DNA of 64,000 nucleotides from Falsiroseomonas sp046052145 (GTDB taxonomy: Bacteria; Pseudomonadota; Alphaproteobacteria; Acetobacterales; Acetobacteraceae): NCBI GenBank assembly GCA_046052145.1, contig JBJOMW010000011.1:57007-121006 (forward strand). The letters are read 5' to 3'. Every line of letters starts with the position of its first letter. The first letter of the stretch is position 1. The notes under the pieces are model-generated. The model did no database searches. It was not told the origin of the DNA and saw only the letters and a list, made by a program, of their open reading frames with translations. This document shows positions 1 to 6,165 of this stretch, one piece after another. The position numbers and the translations under genes are program-made.

Positions 1-187
1 GCGGTGGCTGCTTCGCCAGCTTCGCAACCACCATCGCGCCGTTGGTCGCCATATCGCCATGGGCGGTGTCGCGCGGTGGCTCGGTCTGGACCTTGGCGAA
101 GGCCTCCTCCGGCAGGTCGGGAAGAATGTCGCGCAGCGCCGCGACGGTGCGGGCGCGCATTAGGGCGAAGAGGTCGTGGCGATCCAT
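1..187 (-). CDS. argS: Arginyl-tRNA synthetase, N-terminal fragment (cut by window edge)
   Basis: First 62 codons of ArgS, the cytoplasmic enzyme that charges tRNA-Arg; the rest lies beyond the left edge. The minus-strand ATG at 187 opens MDRHDLFALMRARTVAALRD, and a PPRDTAHGDMATNGAM stretch follows about 35 residues in. This is the conserved P-x-D-x-x-HGD-x-A-x-N core of the N-terminal additional domain (tRNA D-loop contact) of bacterial ArgS. The catalytic HIGH region is outside the window. The gene lies downstream of dgt in the same orientation, an order common in alphaproteobacteria, but here the DUF2971 gene sits between them. Confidence 0.85.
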   Translation of the reverse strand, partial: MDRHDLFALMRARTVAALRDILPDLPEEAFAKVQTEPPRDTAHGDMATNGAMVVAKLAKQPP

Positions 188-244
188 GGCTCGCGGCTTT
201 AGCCCAGGCCCCGACAATTCGCCATTAGCTGGCCCAGGCAACGC

Positions 245-1192
245 TCAGCGAACTGGTATGTTTGAGATACGCAAGCGGCCATGAACATCAGCAATCCCCG
301 CCTCAGCTAGGAGCCGAGCGAAGGCTTCCCTTACGGCGTACGGAAACTGCGTCGGACCGACAATAAGGTGATCGAGGATCTTTGGTATCTCGATGTTTAT
401 TAGATTTCTGTCCGGAACGTCTTCGAGGCGAATCTTATAAACGATCTGTGGCAAGCCTCTGACGGACTCTACCTCACCGCGCACGAGATCGGAGGAAAAT
501 AATGTAGGAGAGTGAATTACTCGCCACTCGCGCTCTTCGCTAAATCCGGGATGTTTGCTGCAAACAGCAACCCAACGGAACCAAAAATACAAAAAATCTT
601 TTAATTGTTGCTCAGTTTTTGACTCTAATATCTGACGATTATCTGCAATACGATTAACTACAACACTAAATCTATCCGCAAACTCAGACTCACTAACGTA
701 ATTTACAGGATTCGTAAATGACTCAAGCGCGTCGGTTTCGTTGAAGAATGCAAAGGGGCGAAGAACAAAGGCAAGACCTCCGTTGGAGCCGTACGCGCGC
801 CACATCGAAAGCCTACCGATTTCGTCCACATTCGGGTCATGCTCCGAAATGCATGTAATATACGTCTCATATCTCAAATGAGTTATGATATTATTGAAAT
901 ATTCTATAAATCTATTCATCATTCCTGGATGTATTTCATCCAGCAAAGACTTCAGCCGAGAACCACTATCGCTGTCATTAAAAGCGTTGAACAGGCATTG
1001 TAATCCGTGATTCACCTCGGACCAGTCATTCATGCATGTCGCATTTCGAAGCCAAAATTCGCGCCGCTGCAAAATGCTACATCCGGCCTCGATGCTGGTG
1101 TAGTGGACAAACGGCTTTCCAGAAGCCCTGTAAGCGTGATGTTGTGCGGTCAGCTCTGGAAGCAGAAGCGAGACTAAATCCAGCGACGTCAC
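245..1192 (-). CDS. DUF2971 family protein, AT-rich, probably acquired
   Basis: A 315-residue soluble protein of the DUF2971 family; its function is unknown and no enzymatic role is claimed. Family hallmarks seen: an H30-Y31-T32 start of the domain, C53-M54-N55-D56-x-x-E59, M130-W131-R132-A133-Y134 followed by G-G-L-x-F, and E219-E-R-E-W-R224 near the C-terminus. The GTG start at 1192 is chosen because a perfect AGGAGG lies 6 bases upstream (1199-1204). Base composition is unlike all neighbours: positions 601-660 hold only 18 G/C of 60, in a window that is about 70% G+C. It fits between dgt (stop at 1229) and argS (start at 187) in the same direction, so it is probably co-transcribed. The composition and position suggest horizontal acquisition (inference). 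Confidence 0.8.
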   Translation of the reverse strand: MTSLDLVSLLLPELTAQHHAYRASGKPFVHYTSIEAGCSILQRREFWLRNATCMNDWSEVNHGLQCLFNAFNDSDSGSRLKSLLDEIHPGMMNRFIEYFNNIITHLRYETYITCISEHDPNVDEIGRLSMWRAYGSNGGLAFVLRPFAFFNETDALESFTNPVNYVSESEFADRFSVVVNRIADNRQILESKTEQQLKDFLYFWFRWVAVCSKHPGFSEEREWRVIHSPTLFSSDLVRGEVESVRGLPQIVYKIRLEDVPDRNLINIEIPKILDHLIVGPTQFPYAVREAFARLLAEAGIADVHGRLRISNIPVR

Positions 1193-1228
1193 GACACACC
1201 TCCTGCGAAAGCCAGCGGGAGTTCGTGT

Positions 1229-2398
1229 CTACCCCGGAATGGTGGGATCCGTCAGCCGCTTGTGCTCTTCGAGCGCATAGCGGTCGGTCATGCCGGCAAG
1301 ATAGTCGCACACCGCCGCCGCGGCGGCCGCGCTGCCGGGCTCGCCGGCCCTGGCCTGCCACCAGGGCGGCAGCTGGCGCGGCTCGCCATGCAGCAGGGTG
1401 AACAGCATCTGCAGCGCGCGTTTGCATTTCTGCGTCGTGCGGTTGACGCGCCAATGGCGGTACATGCGCTGGAAGAGAAAGGCGCGGAGCTCGTTATTGG
1501 CCTCCGCCATCGCCTCCGAGAAGGCCACCACGGGCCGCTCGGCGGCACGGATGTCGTCGGCGCTCTGCGGCGCCAGGCGTTCGATCCGGCGCCGGGTTTC
1601 GGCGACCACATCGTTGACCATAGCGTTGATCACGCGCCGCACGGTCTCGGACGTCGCGCGGTCGCGCGGCAGGTCGGGGCTCGCGCTGCGTGCCGCCTCA
1701 TGCGCCTCGGCCACCAGCGGCAGGCTCAGCGCGTCCTCGAGCGTGAAGATGCCCGCACGGACGCCGTCATCGAGGTCGTGGTTGTTGTAGGCGATGTCGT
1801 CGGCGATCGCCGCGACCTGCGCCTCCGCACTCGCATGGGTCGCAAGGTCGAGCCGATGCGTGCGGTCATATTCGGCGATGTAGCCGACCGGGCGGCGCAC
1901 GGGGCCGTTGTGCTTGGCCAGCCCCTCCAGCGTCTCCCAGGTGAGGTTCAGCCCGTCGAAGCCGGCATAGCGGACTTCCAGCTGGGTCACCGCCTTTAGC
2001 GACTGCGCATTGTGATCGAAGCCGCCATGCGGCTTCATCATCGCATCCAGCGCGTCCTCTCCGGCATGGCCGAAGGGCGGATGGCCGAGGTCATGGGCGA
2101 GCGCCAGCGCCTCTGCCAGATCCTCCTCCAGCGCCAATTCGCGGGCGATGGAGCGGGCGATCTGCGCCACTTCCAGGCTGTGGGTCAGCCGGGTCCGGAA
2201 ATGGTCGCCTTCGTGATAGACGAAGACCTGGGTCTTGTACTGCAGGCGCCGAAAAGCCGTGGAATGGATGATCCGGTCGCGGTCGCGCTGATAGGGCGAG
2301 CGAGCGCCGCCGCCCGGCTCGGCATGCAGCCGGCCCCGCGACGTGGCGGCGCGCACCGCCCAGGGGGCCAGGCCGTCGGGCAGCCGCAAGGGGTCCAT
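1229..2398 (-). CDS. dgt: Deoxyguanosinetriphosphate triphosphohydrolase-like protein
   Basis: A 389-residue HD-domain dNTP triphosphohydrolase that cleaves dNTPs to nucleoside and tripolyphosphate and so tunes nucleotide pools. Seen: R-T-R-L-T-H73-S-L-E-V, the H102-D103-L-G-H-P-P-F-G-H metal site, and a downstream D-D-I-A-Y-N-N-H-D-L-D-D segment typical of the Dgt/SAMHD1-like group. Length fits the short alphaproteobacterial type rather than the roughly 500-residue E. coli enzyme. It is divergent from erpA and upstream of argS in the same orientation, a conserved neighbourhood. Substrate preference cannot be read from sequence. Confidence 0.93.
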   Translation of the reverse strand: MDPLRLPDGLAPWAVRAATSRGRLHAEPGGGARSPYQRDRDRIIHSTAFRRLQYKTQVFVYHEGDHFRTRLTHSLEVAQIARSIARELALEEDLAEALALAHDLGHPPFGHAGEDALDAMMKPHGGFDHNAQSLKAVTQLEVRYAGFDGLNLTWETLEGLAKHNGPVRRPVGYIAEYDRTHRLDLATHASAEAQVAAIADDIAYNNHDLDDGVRAGIFTLEDALSLPLVAEAHEAARSASPDLPRDRATSETVRRVINAMVNDVVAETRRRIERLAPQSADDIRAAERPVVAFSEAMAEANNELRAFLFQRMYRHWRVNRTTQKCKRALQMLFTLLHGEPRQLPPWWQARAGEPGSAAAAAAVCDYLAGMTDRYALEEHKRLTDPTIPG

Positions 2399-2455
2399 GG
2401 GCTCGCCCTACCACCGCCGGCCGCGCCGCGTCCACGGGTCCGCCGGCACGGGCTG

Positions 2456-2485
2456 TTGGAAACAGGACCGCAGCCGTCCTATCTT
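2456..2485 (+). promoter_or_regulatory. Candidate promoter for erpA
   Basis: TTGGAA at 2456-2461 and TATCTT at 2480-2485 separated by 18 bases, in the dgt/erpA divergent spacer, with AAGGAG further downstream (about 2492-2497). Each hexamer matches the sigma-70 consensus at four of six positions. Confidence 0.4.
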
Positions 2486-2509
2486 GAGGGCAAGGAGACT
2501 CCACCCGCC

Positions 2510-2860
2510 ATGTCCGCCGCGACCGATATCGCCCCCTTCCGCGTCACCCCCCGCGCCGCCGCCCAGGTGGCCGAGATCGCCACGCGTGAGGGCAAGCCGG
2601 GCGCCGGGTTGCGCCTGGCGGTGGATGCGGGCGGCTGTTCCGGCTTCCAGTACCGTTTCGCGATCGAGGAAGTGCCGGCCGAGGACGATCTGGTGATCGA
2701 GGAAGGCCCGGGCCGGGTCTTCGTGGACCCCGTCAGCCTGGAATTGCTGGCCGGCGCGGAGCTCGACTGGGCCGAGGCGCTGATCGGCGCGCATTTTGCC
2801 GTGAAGAACCCCCAGGCCGTCAGCGCCTGCGGCTGCGGGACCTCCTTCAGCGTCGGGTGA
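2510..2860 (+). CDS. erpA: Iron-sulfur cluster insertion protein, A-type carrier
   Basis: A 116-residue HesB/IscA-type carrier that delivers Fe-S clusters to apo-enzymes. The three ligand cysteines are present: C43 in G-G-C-S-G-F and C107/C109 in A-C-G-C-G-T-S-F near the C-terminus. The frame is open from 2012, but that upstream part is antisense to dgt. The ATG at 2510 has an AAGGAG about a dozen bases upstream and gives the family length. ErpA beside dgt and xth is a recurring alphaproteobacterial order. IscA or SufA cannot be fully excluded, but no isc or suf genes are near. Confidence 0.9.
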   Translation: MSAATDIAPFRVTPRAAAQVAEIATREGKPGAGLRLAVDAGGCSGFQYRFAIEEVPAEDDLVIEEGPGRVFVDPVSLELLAGAELDWAEALIGAHFAVKNPQAVSACGCGTSFSVG

Positions 2861-2922
2861 TTCCGGTCGCTTGAGCGGCGTCGGTTGATCCCGGGGCGCC
2901 GGGCGGGCAGTTTCAGCGCCGC

Positions 2923-3696
2923 ATGGTCACCCTCGCCTCCTTCAATGTGAACTCGATCCGCAAGCGCGCGCCGCATGTGCGCCGCTTCCTGGAGCGCAAA
3001 CAGCCGGACCTGCTGTTCCTGCAGGAGCTGAAATGTCGGACGGAGGAAGTCCCCGCCCTTGAGTTCGAGGGCACGGGCTATCGCCTGCATGCCATCGGCC
3101 AGCAGGGCGGGCGCAATGGCGTCGCCGTGCTGTCCCGCATCCCCTTCGAGGTGGTGCTGCAGGACCTGCCCGGCGATGGCGAGGACAACCACGCCCGCTA
3201 CATCGAGGTCGCGGCCGCGGGGATGCGGATTGCCGGCATCTACCTGCCGAACGGCAATTCGGGCGGCGAGGCGGGCTATGCCTACAAGCTCGCCTGGATG
3301 GAGCGGCTGCGGGTGCTGGCGGCGGCGCGGCTCGATGCCTTCACGCCCTTTGCGATCCTTGGCGACTTCAATGTCTGCCCGACGCCGCTCGACCTCGCGC
3401 CCGGCGCGCTGCCGCCGACTGATGCGCTGGTGCGGCCCGAAACGCGCGCAGCCTGGCGGGGGCTTGAGCATCTGGGGCTCACGGATGCGCTGCGCGCGCT
3501 GCATCCCGGCCAGCGGCTCTACACCTATTGGGATTACGGCGCGGCTTTCGACCTGAATGCGGGCCTGCGCATCGACCATGCGCTGCTGAGCGCGGAACTG
3601 GCGGAGCGGCTGGTCGCGGCAGAAGTGGATACGGCCCCGCGCGCGGAAGACAGTCCGTCCGACCACACGCCGGTCATCTTCGAACTGGCGGATTGA
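2923..3696 (+). CDS. xth: Exodeoxyribonuclease III
   Basis: A 257-residue Mg-dependent AP endonuclease and 3'-5' exonuclease of base-excision repair. The EEP-fold catalytic set is visible: N8/N10 in F-N-V-N-S-I-R, E35 in Q-E-L-K, G-D148-F-N150-V-C-P, and S-D247-H248-T-P-V-I close to the C-terminus. Length matches the XthA/ExoA family. It follows erpA by 62 bases on the same strand and may be co-transcribed with it. The ATG at 2923 lacks a strong ribosome binding site but begins exactly at the conserved strand. Confidence 0.95.
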   Translation: MVTLASFNVNSIRKRAPHVRRFLERKQPDLLFLQELKCRTEEVPALEFEGTGYRLHAIGQQGGRNGVAVLSRIPFEVVLQDLPGDGEDNHARYIEVAAAGMRIAGIYLPNGNSGGEAGYAYKLAWMERLRVLAAARLDAFTPFAILGDFNVCPTPLDLAPGALPPTDALVRPETRAAWRGLEHLGLTDALRALHPGQRLYTYWDYGAAFDLNAGLRIDHALLSAELAERLVAAEVDTAPRAEDSPSDHTPVIFELAD

Positions 3697-3700
3697 TCCG

Positions 3701-3994
3701 CTACCAGCGGTGGCTGCGGGGCCGGTCGTGCCAATGCGGGTGCGGCCGGTGCCAGGCGGGCGGCGGCGCGTAATAGGGGCGCGGCGCATAGTATGATCTT
3801 GGCGCGTAGGCGTAGGGCTTCGGCGCATAGTAGGGCGCCGGTGCCCAGTATCGCGGCGGGCCATAGGCGTAAGGGCGCGGGCCGTAATCCGGCCCGTAGC
3901 CATGGCCATGGGCGGCGCTGACGCCGCCTGACAGGACGCAACCCGGCGCAAGCGCCAAGGGCAGCAGCACCAGAACCAGTCGAGGCAGGCGCAT
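3701..3994 (-). CDS. Small Tyr/Pro/His-rich lipoprotein
   Basis: A 97-residue predicted lipoprotein of unknown function. A hydrophobic leader ends in the lipobox L-A-P-G-C19, after which the mature part is low-complexity: repeated P-Y-Y-A-P and P-Y-A-Y units, then a His/Trp/Arg-rich tail (H-P-H-W-H). Such short secreted Tyr/Pro/His-rich proteins are frequent in Acetobacteraceae. A metal-binding or envelope role is only a guess. It ends five bases from the convergent xth stop. The real signal peptide and the consistent codon bias support a true gene. Confidence 0.7.
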   Translation of the reverse strand: MRLPRLVLVLLPLALAPGCVLSGGVSAAHGHGYGPDYGPRPYAYGPPRYWAPAPYYAPKPYAYAPRSYYAPRPYYAPPPAWHRPHPHWHDRPRSHRW

Positions 3995-4111
3995 GGGGCT
4001 CTCCGGCGCGGCGGCCGGTCAGGCGATGGACCGCCGCATGCCCCATGGAACGCTCGGAGCGCGCCGAAGTCCGGGCGGCTTCGCGGCGAAGCCGTGGCAG
4101 TCGCAATAAGG

Positions 4112-4140
4112 GCGGGCGGGGGAGCCCCTCCCCCGCCCGC
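4112..4140 (-). terminator. Hairpin terminator after ilvD
   Basis: A perfect 13-bp G+C stem (4112-4124 with 4128-4140) around a CCC loop lies 8 bases past the ilvD stop. Read on the minus strand it is followed by CCTTATT, a weak U-tract. Confidence 0.7.
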
Positions 4141-4148
4141 GTCACGCC

Positions 4149-5867
4149 TTACTGGTCGGCGTAGACGTGGCTCTCGCCGGCCGCGCCCGGATGGGTGACG
4201 GCACCATCCACCGCCGGGCCGACGAGCTGCGCGTATTTCCACAGCGCGCCCGAGGTGTAGAGCGTCTTGCGCGGCTGCCACTTCGCGCGGCGCGCGGCCA
4301 GCGTCGCGTCATCCACCATCAGGTCGATCGAGCCCTTCTCGGCATCGATGATGATCCGATCGCCATTCTCGACCAGCGCGAGCGGCCCGCCGACCGCGGC
4401 TTCCGGTCCGACATGGCCGATGCAGAAGCCGCGCGTCGCGCCGGAAAAGCGCCCATCGGTGATCAGCGCAACCTTGTCGCCCATGCCCTGGCCGTAGATC
4501 GCGCTGGTAGTGGACAGCATCTCGCGCATGCCGGGGCCGCCCTTCGGGCCTTCGTAGCGGATGATGATGATGTCGCCCGGCTTGTAGGCGCGCATCTCAA
4601 CCGCCTTGAACGCATCCTCCTCGCAGTCGAAGCAGAGCGCGGTGCCCTCGAAGCGCAGCGTCTTCATGCCCGCGATCTTCACGATGGCACCTTCCGGCGC
4701 CAGCGTGCCCTTCAGCGACACCACGCCGCCGATCGGGCTGATCGGGTCGGAGGTCGGGCGGATCACGTCCTGGTCCTTGGGCACGATCACCTCGCGGTGG
4801 TTCTCCGCGAGCGTCTTGCCGGTGACGGTCATCGCGCCACCGCGCAGATACCCGCCATCCAGCAGCGCCTTGATGATCACCGGCACGCCGCCGACGTTGT
4901 AGACGTCGAGCGCGACATACTTCCCACCCGGCTTCAGGTCCGCGATGTGCGGCGTCGCGCGCATGATCTCGGCGACGTCGTGCAGGTCGAACTTGATCCC
5001 CGCCTCATGCGCGATGGCCGGCAGGTGCAGCGCGAGGTTGGTCGAGCCGCCCGTCGCGCCGACGATCGCCGCCGCGTTGAACAGCGCGTCCTGGGTGACG
5101 ATGTCGCGCGGGCGCAGGTTGCGGCGGATCAGCTCCACCACCGCCTCGCCCGACTTCACCGCCCAGTAGTCGCGGGTCTCGTCCGGCGCGGGGGCACCTG
5201 CCGAACCCGGTAGTGCGAGGCCGATCACCTCGGAGACGCAGGCCATGGTGTTGGCGGTGAACTGGCCGCCGCAGGCGCCGGCACCCGGGCAGGCATGCTG
5301 CTCGAGCTCAAGCAGGTCTTCGTCGGACATGTTGCCGGCGGCGTGCTGGCCGACCGCCTCGAACACGTCGAGGACCGTCACATCCTTGCCGCGGAACTTG
5401 CCCGGCATGATGGAGCCGCCATACATGAACACGCTCGGCACGTTAAGGCGGATCATCGCCATCATCAGGCCCGGCAGCGTCTTGTCGCAGCCGCCAAGGC
5501 CGACAAGCCCGTCATAGCAATGCCCGCGCATCGTCAGCTCGACCGAATCCGCGATCACGTCGCGGGAGGCGAGCGAGGCCTTCATGGACTGGTGGCCCAT
5601 GGCGATGCCGTCCGTCACCGTGATGGTGGTGAATTCGCGCGGCGTCGCGCCGCCGGCCTTCACACCCACCTTCACGCTCTGCGCCTGGCGGGAGAGTGCG
5701 ATGTTGCAGGGCGCGGCCTCGTTCCAGCAGGTGGCAACGCCGACGAAGGGCTGCTCGATCTCTTCCTTCGTCAGGCCCATTGCGTAGTAGTAGCTGCGAT
5801 GCGGCGCGCGCTCCGGCCCCACAGTCGTGTGGCGGCTCGGCAGCTTGGACTTGTCCCACTTGGTCAT
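4149..5867 (-). CDS. ilvD: Dihydroxy-acid dehydratase
   Basis: A 572-residue enzyme of branched-chain amino acid synthesis that dehydrates 2,3-dihydroxy-isovalerate and -methylvalerate to the 2-keto acids. IlvD/Edd fold with Fe-S ligand cysteines at C47 (A-T-C-W-N-E), C127 (G-G-C-D-K-T) and C193/C199 (H-A-C-P-G-A-G-A-C-G-G), plus the conserved G-R-F-S-G-A-T-R-G segment. The ATG at 5867 follows GGGAAAG on the minus strand and starts at the usual M-T-K-W-D-K. The longer open frame reaching 6086 runs back over a neighbour. It is the last gene of the minus-strand run that includes valS and has its own hairpin terminator. Confidence 0.96.
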   Translation of the reverse strand: MTKWDKSKLPSRHTTVGPERAPHRSYYYAMGLTKEEIEQPFVGVATCWNEAAPCNIALSRQAQSVKVGVKAGGATPREFTTITVTDGIAMGHQSMKASLASRDVIADSVELTMRGHCYDGLVGLGGCDKTLPGLMMAMIRLNVPSVFMYGGSIMPGKFRGKDVTVLDVFEAVGQHAAGNMSDEDLLELEQHACPGAGACGGQFTANTMACVSEVIGLALPGSAGAPAPDETRDYWAVKSGEAVVELIRRNLRPRDIVTQDALFNAAAIVGATGGSTNLALHLPAIAHEAGIKFDLHDVAEIMRATPHIADLKPGGKYVALDVYNVGGVPVIIKALLDGGYLRGGAMTVTGKTLAENHREVIVPKDQDVIRPTSDPISPIGGVVSLKGTLAPEGAIVKIAGMKTLRFEGTALCFDCEEDAFKAVEMRAYKPGDIIIIRYEGPKGGPGMREMLSTTSAIYGQGMGDKVALITDGRFSGATRGFCIGHVGPEAAVGGPLALVENGDRIIIDAEKGSIDLMVDDATLAARRAKWQPRKTLYTSGALWKYAQLVGPAVDGAVTHPGAAGESHVYADQ

Positions 5868-5964
5868 GGCTGGCTTTCCCTGCGGAAGCGGCGCCCAGCC
5901 AAGGCCGGCGCCACGCGGCGGCCTCCGTGCCACATTGCGCGCCGGAGGGTAAGGGGTCTTGCCC

Positions 5965-6150
5965 CTACCCCGTCGCCAGTAGGAAGGCGATGCCGAGCAC
6001 CAGCCCGACCACGGCGCCCGCCGCCTGGGCCTGCGGGCGGGTGAAGCGCCGGCCGAACAGCTCCCGCTTCGGCAGCCCCTCGGCAAAGAGGATGACGGGC
6101 ACCGAGAACAGCACGATGGCCACCAGCAGCTTCAGCGTGCCCATGTCCAT
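5965..6150 (-). CDS. Two-helix small membrane protein, unknown function
   Basis: A 61-residue protein with two predicted membrane helices (about residues 6-24 and 43-60) joined by a short basic loop (L-P-K-R-E-L-F-G-R-R). I do not recognise the family. It begins 15 bases after the valS stop in the same direction, so it is likely co-transcribed. A second in-frame ATG at 6144 could serve instead. A bulged hairpin (5947-5970) overlaps its stop codon and may attenuate transcription toward ilvD. Translation is not proven, but the hydropathy pattern is not that of a shadow frame. Confidence 0.6.
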   Translation of the reverse strand: MDMGTLKLLVAIVLFSVPVILFAEGLPKRELFGRRFTRPQAQAAGAVVGLVLGIAFLLATG

Positions 6151-6165
6151 CGGCGCGTTCCCACC

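Noticed and set aside
2479..4281. Minus-strand open frame of 600 codons crossing erpA and xth
   Set aside because: It is the reverse complement of two well-identified genes and has random-looking composition.
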